A stretch of 64,000 nt of DNA from Candidatus Jettenia sp. (GTDB lineage: Bacteria; Planctomycetota; Brocadiia; Brocadiales; Brocadiaceae): contig CP091278.1 of assembly GCA_021650895.1 (NCBI GenBank), forward strand, positions 1,517,659 through 1,581,658. Direction: 5' to 3'. Positions 18,522-28,732 of the stretch are shown in pieces (position 1 is the stretch's first letter; every line of letters begins with the position of its first letter). A program made the translations under genes and the position numbers. Under the pieces are notes generated by a model that saw nothing but the letters and a program-made list of their open reading frames with translations, was not told where the DNA came from and searched no databases.

Positions 18522-20254
18522 TATTCATTATCAAATTTTATATCTTTAACCTCCAGTTCAAGGTTATCACCATCCATCCAATTATTTATTTTTACGGCGA
18601 AGGCAAGAGAACATGTCCTCCCGTTTTGTCTCAGTCTGTCTATTTGTCCGCCCATCCCAAAAGCTACAGCCCTGATAGCAACATCTTCCTGTTTCACATA
18701 AAAGCTCAGGTGTTGCCCCTTTGTGCCAATACGACGTGGCTGACCGACAATTTTTAAATTTGTGGCAGCAAACACAGGGGCAGGGTTCCCTTCGCCGTAG
18801 GGGGACAGACGTGCAAGTTCTGTCACTAATGCCTTCGATAGCATCGAAAGGGTAATTTCTGCATCAATATTCAAGACGGGTACCAGATCTGTCTTGTGAA
18901 GCCTTTGAGATGTCGCGCTGTTGAGCATATCACGAAATTCATTGATGTGTTGAGGATGTATCTTTAATCCGGCAGCCTGTGCATGACCCCCTACCGAAAG
19001 CAACTTACTCTTACAAAACTCCAGGGCTTTCAGTATGTGGAATGATGGAATGGAACGTGCAGAGCCATGACCCACATCATCAGCAATAGCAATCATTACC
19101 GTGGGACGGTTAAACTCTTCCACAATTTTCGAGGCAATAATTCCTATAACTCCAGGATGCCAGGCCTGGTCTGCCAATACGATAGCGCTCGTTTCATCCA
19201 GGTTTATTTCATTAATAACCTTCTTTCTTGCCGATACCATGATATCAACCTGGATGTCTTGCCGTCTCTTATTCTCCTGTTCCAGAAAATTGGCAATCTC
19301 TATGGCCCTTTCTTTACACGCCGTAGTTAACATCTCCACCACAATACCGGCATTACTTATACGACCCGGGGCGTTCAGGCGGGGACCCAACCGATATCCC
19401 ACATGAAAGACATCAAGGTTGGTATGGGAAAGGTCTGCGATATCGAGAAGTGCCCGCAGACCCGGAATTTCAGTATATTGCAATGCGCTAAGTCCGTATT
19501 TTGTCAGGATACGGTTTTCACCCACCAGCGGTACTACATCAGCAATCGTACCCAATGATACTAACCCTATTGCGCTAAGGAGAAAATCTTTGAATTCCGG
19601 AGATACCTTCTTGAGAGGAGAAAAATATTGCCCGATAGCCCATGCAAGCTTAAAAGCAATGCCAACTCCGGAAAGATCTCTGAAGACGCCCGGAGATGAC
19701 TCCAATTTCGGATTGATCACCGCAAAAGCATTAGGTATTTCCTGGCCAGGTTGATGGTGATCAGTAATAATCAGATCAATACCATACGCATGTGCGATAT
19801 CTGCCTCACGGCAGGCATTGATACCACAATCTACGGTCAGAATAACATCAGCTCCATCCTCTTTTAATCTTCTAATGGCATCTGCATTGAGACCATACCC
19901 CTCTTCCAGTCTTTCAGGGATATAATAACGTACCTGCGCTCCTAATAGTTTCAGGCAACGATACATGACCGCAGTAGCTGTTAGTCCGTCAACATCGTAA
20001 TCACCATAGATAACAATCTTCTCCCCTTTACTTACAGCTTTATTAATTCGAATAGATGCCTCTTCCATGCCGTGAAGGAGAGAAGGGTCTCCTAATCCCG
20101 CAATTTGCGGCTGAAGAAAGTTTCTCGCCGATGTAATATCCAGTATCCCGCGATTGATAAGAACTTGTGCCAACAAATGTGATATTTTAAGTTTACTTGC
20201 AATCTCTATCTGTAACACCTTATTGAGGGGAAAAAATATCCACCTTTTACTCAT
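18521..20254 (-). CDS. recJ: Single-stranded-DNA-specific exonuclease RecJ
   Basis: This is 577 residues, normal for bacterial RecJ. The DHH phosphoesterase motifs are present: VIYGDYDVDGLTATA (motif I, about 80-94), VDCGI, TDHHQPG (motif III, the DHH itself) and LGTIADVVPL (motif IV). The DHHA1 domain has the GHAQAAGL motif, and a C-terminal OB-like domain follows. RecJ degrades single strands 5' to 3' in recombination and mismatch or base excision repair, with Mn or Mg ions in the DHH site. It is the first gene of a two-gene unit with the Clp1-like kinase. Confidence 0.96.
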   Translation of the reverse strand: MSKRWIFFPLNKVLQIEIASKLKISHLLAQVLINRGILDITSARNFLQPQIAGLGDPSLLHGMEEASIRINKAVSKGEKIVIYGDYDVDGLTATAVMYRCLKLLGAQVRYYIPERLEEGYGLNADAIRRLKEDGADVILTVDCGINACREADIAHAYGIDLIITDHHQPGQEIPNAFAVINPKLESSPGVFRDLSGVGIAFKLAWAIGQYFSPLKKVSPEFKDFLLSAIGLVSLGTIADVVPLVGENRILTKYGLSALQYTEIPGLRALLDIADLSHTNLDVFHVGYRLGPRLNAPGRISNAGIVVEMLTTACKERAIEIANFLEQENKRRQDIQVDIMVSARKKVINEINLDETSAIVLADQAWHPGVIGIIASKIVEEFNRPTVMIAIADDVGHGSARSIPSFHILKALEFCKSKLLSVGGHAQAAGLKIHPQHINEFRDMLNSATSQRLHKTDLVPVLNIDAEITLSMLSKALVTELARLSPYGEGNPAPVFAATNLKIVGQPRRIGTKGQHLSFYVKQEDVAIRAVAFGMGGQIDRLRQNGRTCSLAFAVKINNWMDGDNLELEVKDIKFDNE

Positions 20255-20725
20255 AATATATTTTACTCATAGAAGAAAAGGAAATGTTAGCAATAGCAAA
20301 ATTTCCGAATGTTTACTTATTATAGATAATCAATACAAACTTTCTTGTTTTAATGGTTTATGACTTATTTTTTCTGTTTTGATGTCTTACCATTTTACTT
20401 GGATTCCCAAGCCTTTCAAGAAAATTTCATTATTTTTACCTTGAAGATTATATTTTATCTTCCTCAGTTGGGTCAACACAAAATCTTTTTATTGAAAAAC
20501 AGATAGCTATGTGATAGCATTTTTCCAGTTGAATAGCGCCTAAAATGTTTTGTAGCTGATGAGTACTAGCAGGTAATATCCCTAAAATATAGACTCGGTA
20601 ACGAGCGATTATAAAACTCTATAAACAATGTAATACGTGCTTAACACATCAGATTTTATTCTATCACCCCTGCACAGCGTATCTTCTTTAATGCCTTTTA
20701 TTTCACAAAATCAATTGAGGGACCG
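20255..20725. other. Intergenic region between divergent recJ and msbA
   Basis: These are 471 AT-rich bases with no gene and no clear repeat. They must hold the divergent promoters, but no -35/-10 pair could be picked reliably. Confidence 0.4.
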
Positions 20726-22615
20726 ATGATAAGGAATTCGCTTTTCCGTGAGTGTGCCAAGTTATTATCTTTTGCAAAACCCTATTGGAGAATTATGATA
20801 TTGGCCATTATCAGTATGATACTATATACATCGGCAAATGGCATTCAGATATCACTGATCAAACCTATCCTGGACAAATTGCTTCATGGGGAAGCACAAG
20901 AAATGACTGACTTGCCAAAGATAGATATAGATCAACCGGTACAGGACCAGAAAAGTTCTTCTCCTGCCAGGCAGTTTAAAGAACAGGTCTTCAATAAATT
21001 TACCTTTATCGAAAGAGCGCAGAAACGTGCAACAGGTTCATTTACCAGTATCGGCATAGTAATGGCAATCCTCGCTCCCATTATTTTCCTGTCATCTTAT
21101 TTTCAGCAATATTTCAGAAACCTTATCATGTGGGCTGTGATTGTGGATATTCGAAATAAGGTATGTGACCATCTGCTGCCTCAACCCCTCAGTTTTTTTG
21201 AAAACAGAAAGAGTGGTGATTTGCTGTCGAGATTAACAAATGATATGGCCGTTACACAATCCGGACTCACCATTCTTTTTGATGAAATATTGCTTCAGCC
21301 CATGAAACTGATATGTGGATTGGTCTTAGCATTTTATTTTAGTTGGAAGCTGTCGTTATTCACCCTGATTGTTTTTCCCATCGTATTCTTCCCGGTACTG
21401 ATCATGGGCAAGAAGATTAAAAAACACGGCAAAGGGAGCCTCCGGCATCTCTCCGATCTTACGGATGCCTTACGTGAAATGTTTGCAGGTATTCGGATTG
21501 TAAAGGCATTCAAAATGGAAGATGAAGAGAGCCGGGAGATACACACGATCAGTGAACGCTTCTACAAAAAAAGGTTAAAAATGGTTAAGGCAAAGGCACT
21601 CAATACCAGCACCAGTGAGTTCGTCTATACCTTAGGGCTTGCTGCTTTAATTGCTTTTGGCGGTTATGTAGTCATATCAAAAAAAATCACCCCTGGAGAA
21701 CTTGCAGGGTTTATTACTGCTACCGGTTTTATGGTAATTACTTCAGTAAAGAAATTGGCAAAGGGTTACGCAAGCCTGCAGGAATCGCTTTCCGGTGTAA
21801 GCAGGGTCTTTGAGCTATTGACAATAGAGCCAGATATAAAAGACCATCCTGAAGCTGTGCATCTCGATAGAATAGAAGAAGGCATCTCCTTTAAGAATGT
21901 AAGCTTTTCATATGATGGCAGTAAAGAATTTAAATTGAAAGATATATGCCTTACGATTTATAAAGGGGAGGTTATTGCCATTGTAGGTGAAAGCGGGGCA
22001 GGTAAGACCAGTCTTATAAATTTAATACCGCGTTTCTATGATCCTGTCGAAGGTAGTATCGAAATTGATGGAATAGATATACGGCAGATCAAACGAGAGT
22101 CGCTTCTTTCTCATATTGCGATTGTAGCCCAGCAGACCTTTCTTTTTAATCGTAGTTTTTATGAGAATATTCTCTATGGAAAAAGGGATGCCTCGATAGC
22201 TGACGTTCATGCTGCGGCACAAGCTGCCCACATTCACGACTTCATTATGGGACTTCCCAAAGGTTATGATACGGTGGTAGGTGAATTGGGAGTGAAATTA
22301 TCAGGAGGACAACGCCAGCGAATTGCCATTGCCCGCGCCATACTAAAAAATGCTCCTATTTTACTCCTGGATGAAGCAACTTCATCCCTGGATTATACAT
22401 CTGAGAAGCTGGTACAGGATGCATTAAACAATCTGATTACCGGCAGAACAACCATTATTATTGCCCACCGCCTCTCCACGGTACAACATTGTAACAGAAT
22501 CGTTGTAATGAAACATGGACGTATCATAGAAGTAGGCAATCATGAGTCCCTCATGTCGGAAGAAGGGGAATATAAACGTGTCTATCAGCTACATTTTAAT
22601 ACAATCTCTCTATGA
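20726..22615 (+). CDS. MsbA-like lipid/multidrug ABC exporter
   Basis: This is 629 residues: an N-terminal six-helix ABC exporter domain (about 15-345) with a 50-residue Gln/Lys/Pro-rich insertion in the first periplasmic loop, then the nucleotide-binding domain with Walker A GESGAGKTS (about 421), the QQTFLFN Q-loop region, signature LSGGQRQRIAIARA (about 524), Walker B ILLLDEATSSLD and the H-loop IIAHRLST. It is a homodimeric exporter, most like MsbA, which flips lipid A core across the inner membrane. The next gene makes dTDP-rhamnose precursor and overlaps by four bases (ATGA), so an envelope polysaccharide or lipid export role is plausible. TTGAGGGACCG precedes the start. Confidence 0.9.
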   Translation: MIRNSLFRECAKLLSFAKPYWRIMILAIISMILYTSANGIQISLIKPILDKLLHGEAQEMTDLPKIDIDQPVQDQKSSSPARQFKEQVFNKFTFIERAQKRATGSFTSIGIVMAILAPIIFLSSYFQQYFRNLIMWAVIVDIRNKVCDHLLPQPLSFFENRKSGDLLSRLTNDMAVTQSGLTILFDEILLQPMKLICGLVLAFYFSWKLSLFTLIVFPIVFFPVLIMGKKIKKHGKGSLRHLSDLTDALREMFAGIRIVKAFKMEDEESREIHTISERFYKKRLKMVKAKALNTSTSEFVYTLGLAALIAFGGYVVISKKITPGELAGFITATGFMVITSVKKLAKGYASLQESLSGVSRVFELLTIEPDIKDHPEAVHLDRIEEGISFKNVSFSYDGSKEFKLKDICLTIYKGEVIAIVGESGAGKTSLINLIPRFYDPVEGSIEIDGIDIRQIKRESLLSHIAIVAQQTFLFNRSFYENILYGKRDASIADVHAAAQAAHIHDFIMGLPKGYDTVVGELGVKLSGGQRQRIAIARAILKNAPILLLDEATSSLDYTSEKLVQDALNNLITGRTTIIIAHRLSTVQHCNRIVVMKHGRIIEVGNHESLMSEEGEYKRVYQLHFNTISL

Positions 22616-23469
22616 AAATACTTGTTATTGGCTCTGACGGCATGCTGGGTAGATATCTTGTTAACTATTTGTCCAATCTCTCTCATTCCAAAAGTATTTC
22701 TGAAGTAATGGGTGTAAACCATAAGCAGATGGATATTACTCATGATTCAGATACCTCCAGACTCATCGCTCAAATCAAGCCAAATACTATTATCAATTGT
22801 GCAGCATTTACAAATGTAGATGCATGTGAAACACAGATTTCTGAGGCCTTTGCCGTTAACGCTACTGGAGTAAAAAATATAGCATTGGCCGCAAAACATG
22901 CAGAGGCAAAGGTTATCCAGGTAAGTACTGATTATGTATTTGATGGCACGAAAAATGAGCCTTATATCGAAACGGATCAAACAAATCCCATATCGGTTTA
23001 TGGTAAATCGAAACTAGCAGGAGAGTTGGCTATACAGGAGATATTGGATAATTACATTATTATCAGAACAGCATGGCTCTTTGGTCCGTGGAGAAGAAAT
23101 TTCGTAACTACCATGCTCGATCTTGGAAAAAAGAACCGCTCGGTGTCCGTTGTAACTGATCAGTATGGAAGCCCTACGTATACAGCAAACTTATCGCATG
23201 CAATAGGAACAATTATTTCGCTGGACCTTCGGGGCCTCTATCATATAACAAATTCAGGGACTTGTTCACGGTATGAATGGGCAAAGAGGATCTTCGAATT
23301 AACCGATAGCTCTGTATCGGTACTTCCGGTGAAAACTGCTGATTACAAACGTGCCGCAATGGTTCCTCAAAATTCTTCTCTCAACTGCACTAAATATGCC
23401 CAAGATAGCGGGCAAACCATGAAACCGTGGCAGGAGGCATTAAAGGAGTACCTGGACAAAAACCTGTAG
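22612..23469 (+). CDS. rfbD: dTDP-4-dehydrorhamnose reductase (RmlD/RfbD)
   Basis: This is 285 residues of the extended short-chain dehydrogenase type. Cofactor motif GSDGMLGRYL is at residues 7-16, the catalytic Thr/Tyr/Lys are in STDYVFDGT and YGKSKLAGE, and the substrate segment is RTAWLFGPWRRNFV. It reduces dTDP-4-dehydrorhamnose to dTDP-L-rhamnose with NAD(P)H, the last step of the RmlABCD pathway; the other rml genes are not in this window. It overlaps msbA by four bases and is followed six bases later by MITE C. Confidence 0.93.
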   Translation: MKILVIGSDGMLGRYLVNYLSNLSHSKSISEVMGVNHKQMDITHDSDTSRLIAQIKPNTIINCAAFTNVDACETQISEAFAVNATGVKNIALAAKHAEAKVIQVSTDYVFDGTKNEPYIETDQTNPISVYGKSKLAGELAIQEILDNYIIIRTAWLFGPWRRNFVTTMLDLGKKNRSVSVVTDQYGSPTYTANLSHAIGTIISLDLRGLYHITNSGTCSRYEWAKRIFELTDSSVSVLPVKTADYKRAAMVPQNSSLNCTKYAQDSGQTMKPWQEALKEYLDKNL

Positions 23470-23475
23470 GTGTTA

Positions 23476-23692
23476 TAGCATCCAAGAGATGAAACCGAAC
23501 AGAATGTGGAGAAAGTTGATCTTTGGTTGTATGCAAATGTATGGAATCCTTAAGCATGTCATTGCGAGGGGATTTTCCGAAGCAATCTCTTCTGAAACAT
23601 GCAAAGGATTGTTTCGGAAAAACCCCTCGTAATGACCGGTGGGGTAGTCTCTCCTCTGTTGAGGATATGTTCGATTCATCCTTGAAGTACTA
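23476..23692. repeat. MITE-like element C, copy 1 (217 bp)
   Basis: The ends are TAGCATCCAAGAGATGAAAC and, inverted, TAGTACTTCAAGGATGAAT, with imperfect terminal inverted repeats of about 30 bases. A TA dinucleotide flanks both sides (23474-23475, 23693-23694), as with IS630/Tc1-mariner elements. The interior holds the CATTGCGAGG...AAGCAATCTC palindrome. Copy 2, in the same orientation, is at 49473-49699. Confidence 0.85.
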
Positions 23693-23801
23693 TAACCACG
23701 AATAAACACGAAACAGATACAGAGAAATTATAAAGAAATCTATGTTCATCCGTGTCCAAATGAAAATTTCTTTATCATTCAATTAAAATAATTACACAAC
23801 T

Positions 23802-26672
23802 ATGAAAAAATCCATTATTGCCCGTGGCATACGGGTGCATAATCTCAAGAATATTACCGTTGAAATCCCGCATAAAAAGCTTGTGGTGATTACAGGAGTC
23901 AGTGGATCGGGCAAATCAAGCCTGGCATTTGATACCCTTTTTGCAGAGGGGCAAAGGCGATATGTAGAGTCTTTTTCAGCTTATGCGCGTCAATTCCTGG
24001 AAAAAATGGATAAACCGGATGTAGATCACATTGAAGGAATCCCGCCTGCAATAGCCATTCAGCAAAAAAATCCGGTAAAAAACCGCCGCTCAACCGTTGG
24101 GACTGCTACAGAGATTAATGACTATCTGAGACTACTGTTTGCCCGGATTGGCAAGACCTTTTGTAGTAGCTGTAACCGACAGGTACAGATAGACTCTGTC
24201 TCTCATATTGTGGAAACCATCTTATCATTGCCGGAAGATACACGATTCCTCGTTACATTCCCAATCGTTATGAGTCAAAAAGTTTCAAGTCAGGCACACA
24301 TTAACCTGCTGAAAGAGCGCGGGTTGGTAAGAATCCTGGCCGATAATACTATTCTTGACATCACCTCAGAAAAAAACGATTGGGATATCAGGTCTGCAAA
24401 ATTTGTTTATGGAATTATTGACCGGCTGGTCGTTAAAGACGTTAGTAAAGAACGCCTTGTAGATGCTCTGGAAACTGCATACCGCCTGGGTGCGGGACAT
24501 GCAAGCATTATCTACAATAGTCCTGATTCTTCTCTTTGTAATGATCCGCATATACAAGGCCAGCCTCTCAATATTCAGGGATCCTCCTGGAGAGAACTCA
24601 AATACAGCAAGCAATTCTTTTGCAGTTATTGTGCTATTGAATATCCTGATCCCGTACCTATGCTATTTTCGTTTAACAACCCGATTGGCGCCTGTCCTAA
24701 ATGTCAGGGTTTTGGACATACTATCGATATCAACCTGGATGCCGTCATACCGGATAAAGAAAAAACGTTGAATCAGGGAGCTATCGCTCCCTGGAAAACA
24801 CCTACCTACAACTCGATGTTTGAATCGCTTAAAAAGGCATCTGCAAAATATAATATACCACTCACTGTCCCCTTCCGTAAATTAACGAAGGAGCAGGTAA
24901 AATTAATCCTGGAAGGCACAGAAGATTTCTGTGGCATCTACGACTTCTTTCACTGGTTAGAACAGCGAAAATATAAGATGCACATCCGCGTATTCCTGAG
25001 TAAATACCGGGGATATACCCTTTGTCATACCTGCAATGGAAAACGCTTGAAAAATCAGGCATTACATGTTCTGATTAACAATAAGAATATATCGGATATC
25101 TGCAACATGACAATCGAAGAAGCTTACCAATTCTTTAAAGAACTTCAGCTTACCGATTATGAAACAAATATAGCTCACTTGCTTTTACAGGAAATTAAAA
25201 AGCGATTAGACTACATGATCAAGGTAGGATTAGAATATCTGACCCTGGATCGTATGACTCGTACCCTTTCCGGAGGAGAAGCACAAAGGGTAAACCTTAC
25301 AACATCTCTGGGTTCTTCACTGGTAAATACTCTCTATATCCTGGATGAACCGAGTATTGGGCTTCATCCGAGAGATACCGACAGGCTCATACAGATCCTG
25401 AAACGATTACAGAGTATTGGAAACACCGTTGTCGTCGTTGAACATGAAAAAGAGGTCATTAAGGCAGCGGATGAGATTATCGATATTGGACCGGGGGCAG
25501 GAGAAAATGGCGGCATGCTTGTTTATCAAGGTGCATTTAAAGATTTGCCTGCTCATAATATTTCACTGACGGGACAATATTTAAAAGGTGCTAAAGAGAT
25601 TAAAATACCTCGGAATCGGAAAAAAAGTTCCAAGAAGGCCATTGTATTGAGAGGCGCTTCACAAAATAATTTGAAAGGAATAGATGTTACCTTTCCTCTT
25701 AATATGCTCGTATGTGTAACGGGGGTATCCGGATCAGGGAAAAGCACCCTTGTACAAGATACCCTTTACGGGGCAATAAAAGAAAAGAAAAAAGGGTGCG
25801 CAGGACTCATAGGAAAATACAAGGGAATCGAAGGCACACAATTAATTACTGATGTTGTCCTTGTAGATCAATCACCCATAGGCCGAACCCCTCGTTCTAA
25901 TCCTGTTACATACATAAAGATATTTGATGAAATCCGAAGGCTCTTTTCATCAACCCGGGATGCAAAAATACGAAAACTGGAAATCGGCTCTTTTTCTTTC
26001 AATGTGGCTGGCGGAAGATGCGAACAATGCGAGGGCGCCGGCTATATCATAGTCGATATGCAGTTCCTTGCAGACATTACAATTACCTGCGATAAATGTA
26101 ACGGGAAACGATTTAATAAAAAGGTGCTTGATGTAAAATATAAAGACAAAAACATCCATGAGGTATTAGAAATGACGGTAGATGAAGCCCTTATATTCTT
26201 CCATGATTCAACACGAATTACCAAAGGATTAAAATTTCTTCAGGATACGGGATTGGGCTACCTGCGGTTAGGCCAACCTGCAACAACCTTATCCGGAGGG
26301 GAGGCACAAAGACTCAAAATTTCATCCTACATAGCTCAGGAAAACACCGACGTGATGCTCTTTATCTTTGATGAACCTACGATAGGACTCCACATGGATG
26401 ATATTCAAAAATTACTCACGTGTTTTCAGAAATTACTTGAGGCCGGACACTCTTTAATCGTGGTGGAACATAATCTGGATATTATTAAATCTGCTGATTA
26501 TCTTATCGATCTCGGCCCCGAAGGTGGCAATGCGGGCGGATATATCGTTGGATGTGGCACGCCGGAACAAATTTCTCAAATACAATCAAGTTATACCGGC
26601 AGGTATTTGAAGCCTTATTTTTCTCAAACATCAAACGCAGGCAGGGGCAAACGGAGCGTTATTTCAAAATGA
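23802..26672 (+). CDS. uvrA: UvrABC system protein A
   Basis: This is 956 residues, full length. Two ABC modules: Walker A GVSGSGKSS (about 32) and GVSGSGKST (about 645); signatures LSGGEAQRVNL and LSGGEAQRLKI; Walker B YILDEPSIGLHPRD and FIFDEPTIGLHMDD. Three zinc modules are visible: CSSC near 118, CSYC...CPKC around 275-305, and CEQCEGAGYI...CDKCNGKRF in the second half. The protein starts nucleotide excision repair by finding helix distortions and loading UvrB. Its TGA overlaps the start of the flippase-like gene by three bases. The ATG at 23802 lacks a strong ribosome binding site but fits the family N-terminus. Confidence 0.97.
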   Translation: MKKSIIARGIRVHNLKNITVEIPHKKLVVITGVSGSGKSSLAFDTLFAEGQRRYVESFSAYARQFLEKMDKPDVDHIEGIPPAIAIQQKNPVKNRRSTVGTATEINDYLRLLFARIGKTFCSSCNRQVQIDSVSHIVETILSLPEDTRFLVTFPIVMSQKVSSQAHINLLKERGLVRILADNTILDITSEKNDWDIRSAKFVYGIIDRLVVKDVSKERLVDALETAYRLGAGHASIIYNSPDSSLCNDPHIQGQPLNIQGSSWRELKYSKQFFCSYCAIEYPDPVPMLFSFNNPIGACPKCQGFGHTIDINLDAVIPDKEKTLNQGAIAPWKTPTYNSMFESLKKASAKYNIPLTVPFRKLTKEQVKLILEGTEDFCGIYDFFHWLEQRKYKMHIRVFLSKYRGYTLCHTCNGKRLKNQALHVLINNKNISDICNMTIEEAYQFFKELQLTDYETNIAHLLLQEIKKRLDYMIKVGLEYLTLDRMTRTLSGGEAQRVNLTTSLGSSLVNTLYILDEPSIGLHPRDTDRLIQILKRLQSIGNTVVVVEHEKEVIKAADEIIDIGPGAGENGGMLVYQGAFKDLPAHNISLTGQYLKGAKEIKIPRNRKKSSKKAIVLRGASQNNLKGIDVTFPLNMLVCVTGVSGSGKSTLVQDTLYGAIKEKKKGCAGLIGKYKGIEGTQLITDVVLVDQSPIGRTPRSNPVTYIKIFDEIRRLFSSTRDAKIRKLEIGSFSFNVAGGRCEQCEGAGYIIVDMQFLADITITCDKCNGKRFNKKVLDVKYKDKNIHEVLEMTVDEALIFFHDSTRITKGLKFLQDTGLGYLRLGQPATTLSGGEAQRLKISSYIAQENTDVMLFIFDEPTIGLHMDDIQKLLTCFQKLLEAGHSLIVVEHNLDIIKSADYLIDLGPEGGNAGGYIVGCGTPEQISQIQSSYTGRYLKPYFSQTSNAGRGKRSVISK

Positions 26673-27784
26673 ATTTGAACAAAAAAAATATCTTTTTCAT
26701 TTTAAGTATTATCGTTAGCGTTGTTTGCTTATGGTTATTTGTCAAAAATATCAAATGGTCACTCCTGGGAAATGCCTTACGAGAAGCAAATTATTGGTTT
26801 ATCATACCAACACTTATTTTATCTTCGCTATTTTTTGCAGTAAGGACGCTTCGTTGGCAAGGATTATTATCGCACATTAAACCAATTCCTATGATAAATC
26901 TGTTATCTATCACCTGCATTGGTTTCATGGCAAACAACATCCTTCCCGCCCGTGTTGGAGAAGTTTTACGGCCTTTTTTATTATATAAAAAGGAGGGTGT
27001 AAAATTTTCAACCTCGGTTGCCACCGTAATCGTGGAGCGGATATTCGATATGTTAAGCCTTATTCTCTTTACCGTGATCGTCATCGCTTTACTGCCACAC
27101 CCCTCTGCAACGAACCACAATCCCTCTGCTCAGGTTTCACCCCATGACGTAAACACAATTAAGGAATCCATTATTCCTTCCTTGAAAAAATGGACTGAGG
27201 TATTCGCTGTGATAGGAGTCCTTACTACCGTTTCCCTTTTTTTAGTTATTATAAGGCCTGATTTCTTTAGAAAAATACTGCTGAAACTCTGTTCCTTTCT
27301 CCCCCACAAATTTAAGGATAAAACTATGGAGTTTTACGAATCCTTTGTTTATGGACTAAGGATACTGGAGAACAAAGCGCAGACCCTGTGGATACTAGCG
27401 CTTTCATTCTTGATCTGGATTATTGCCGGAGCAGAAATATATCTTCTTGGATTTTCCTTCCATATACATCTTCCTTTCGTTGGCGCATGCCTTATTGCTG
27501 TTTGTCTGGCACTGGCAATTGCTCTGCCTCAAGCGCCCGGGTACATTGGAGTCTTTCATATCGCAATACTAAAATCACTGGATATTTTTGGGATACAGGC
27601 GACGGCAGCTCAAAGCTATGCTATTATCTTGTGGGCCATCAGTGTTCTACCTTCCATAGTTTTGGGTTTTCTTTTTCTCTGGAGAGAAGGTATCGCCTTT
27701 CGGGAAGTAGTAAGACTGGAAGAAGAGATTGCTGAAGGAAAGCTGGAAGAATTAGAAGGTATACCAAAAGAAACTCCTCATTAA
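26669..27784 (+). CDS. YbhN/UPF0104-type flippase-like integral membrane protein
   Basis: This is 371 residues from the ATG at 26669, which forms an ATGA overlap with the uvrA stop; an upstream in-frame ATG at 26552 would lie inside uvrA and is rejected. It has about eight membrane helices. Family features: LRTLRWQGLL, NNILPARVGEVLRPFLL (residues about 89-105), VATVIVERIFDM, and near the end ALPQAPGYIGVFHIAIL. These match the lysylphosphatidylglycerol synthase transmembrane region family (UPF0104). Such proteins are linked to lipid flipping; the substrate is unknown. A charged Glu-rich tail ends the protein. Confidence 0.88.
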   Translation: MNLNKKNIFFILSIIVSVVCLWLFVKNIKWSLLGNALREANYWFIIPTLILSSLFFAVRTLRWQGLLSHIKPIPMINLLSITCIGFMANNILPARVGEVLRPFLLYKKEGVKFSTSVATVIVERIFDMLSLILFTVIVIALLPHPSATNHNPSAQVSPHDVNTIKESIIPSLKKWTEVFAVIGVLTTVSLFLVIIRPDFFRKILLKLCSFLPHKFKDKTMEFYESFVYGLRILENKAQTLWILALSFLIWIIAGAEIYLLGFSFHIHLPFVGACLIAVCLALAIALPQAPGYIGVFHIAILKSLDIFGIQATAAQSYAIILWAISVLPSIVLGFLFLWREGIAFREVVRLEEEIAEGKLEELEGIPKETPH

Positions 27785-28109
27785 GAAAACACAGTATATA
27801 CCTAAATCAGGCCTTTGGCGACTTTTACCTATTCGTAAGCGGATTTCCTCCCATTTTACCCACCCCTGAATCCCCTCCCGGGAGGGGACTTTTTTATTCC
27901 CCTCTTGGGAGGGGTTAGGGGCGGGTTCATTCCCCTGGAGAGACGCAACATCTTGCGTCTCTACAATTGGGGTAGGAGTGTGTTAACGGCATAAGGATGA
28001 GTAGGGTGGATTAAGGCGTTGGTTTTTACGCCGAATCCACCAATACTATTTCCAGAAAAGGCGGATTCGCTATCGCTTAATTCGCCCTACCGCAAACTAT
28101 GTTAGTTTA
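27785..28109. other. Intergenic region made of dispersed palindromes
   Basis: It contains the arm word AGGCCTTTGGCGACTTTT (27812-27829), a composite block with two CCCCTCCCGGGAGGGG-like hairpins (27866-27925), the GAGAGACGCAACATCTTGCGTC palindrome (27939-27962) and a GTAGGGTGGATTAAGGCG...GAATCCACC hairpin (28002-28042) with a second half ending in CGCCCTACC (28091). The block 27855-27975 is repeated inverted at 42508-42625. Confidence 0.65.
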
Positions 28110-28703
28110 CTACCAACCAATGAGACTTTGTTTTCCTTGTTTAGCGATTTGCTTCTCATCTTCCCAGACAGCCAAACCTCTGCCATCAGTGAGCGATAAC
28201 TGGAAGATATATGCAACCTGGCGAATATTGTTTTGGCTATCACGTTTCTCAATGATTTTACCGGAAAGCGTGTAGTCAGGCAGCGGTTGCGGTTCTTTTT
28301 TATCTGAATAAAACTCTTTTTCCTGTTGAATATCCTTAGCCAAAGGATCTTCAGCGATACCGCCTATTCCCATCGTTGTAGTAGTTAAGACCTTTCCACT
28401 CTGGTTGAGGGCAACCCGAATCTTTTTTGTCAGCATATCGGTATCAATCTGCTGAGTGGTATTGTTTACAATTCTGCTAATTGCAAGAATAGCAGGCTGG
28501 ACGGGTGTTTTGTCTAAAGATCCTGAAATCAGGAGCGACTTAACCATATCCTCGGCAGCGTAAGAGAAGTCCTGAATATTTATTTCAGAAGTAACCAAAG
28601 TACGCGGGCCAGTAGGTTCAACATACCTTGTATGTGTTGCACATCCGCCAATAACTATCGACGATAGTAACGGTATAAGATAAAAGCGGGGAGTCTTTTT
28701 CAT
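28110..28703 (-). CDS. LpoB-like penicillin-binding protein activator lipoprotein
   Basis: This is about 197 residues. A signal peptide ends in VIGGC, giving a lipidated Cys21 from the ATG at 28703. An alternative start at 28736 overlaps the previous stop codon as ATGA; it would lengthen the n-region by 11 residues. The domain shows the LpoB/CsgG N-terminal-like fold pattern: EINIQDFSYAAEDMVKSLL, PAILAISRIVNNTTQQIDTD, LTKKIRVALNQSGKV and YTLSGKIIEKR. In E. coli LpoB activates PBP1b from the outer membrane. It is the last gene of a five-gene lipoprotein operon; pairing with a YcfL homologue matches the enterobacterial ycfL-lpoB order. Confidence 0.88.
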   Translation of the reverse strand: MKKTPRFYLIPLLSSIVIGGCATHTRYVEPTGPRTLVTSEINIQDFSYAAEDMVKSLLISGSLDKTPVQPAILAISRIVNNTTQQIDTDMLTKKIRVALNQSGKVLTTTTMGIGGIAEDPLAKDIQQEKEFYSDKKEPQPLPDYTLSGKIIEKRDSQNNIRQVAYIFQLSLTDGRGLAVWEDEKQIAKQGKQSLIGW

Positions 28704-28732
28704 AATGAACGATTCATCCTTTCTCTTGTGTA

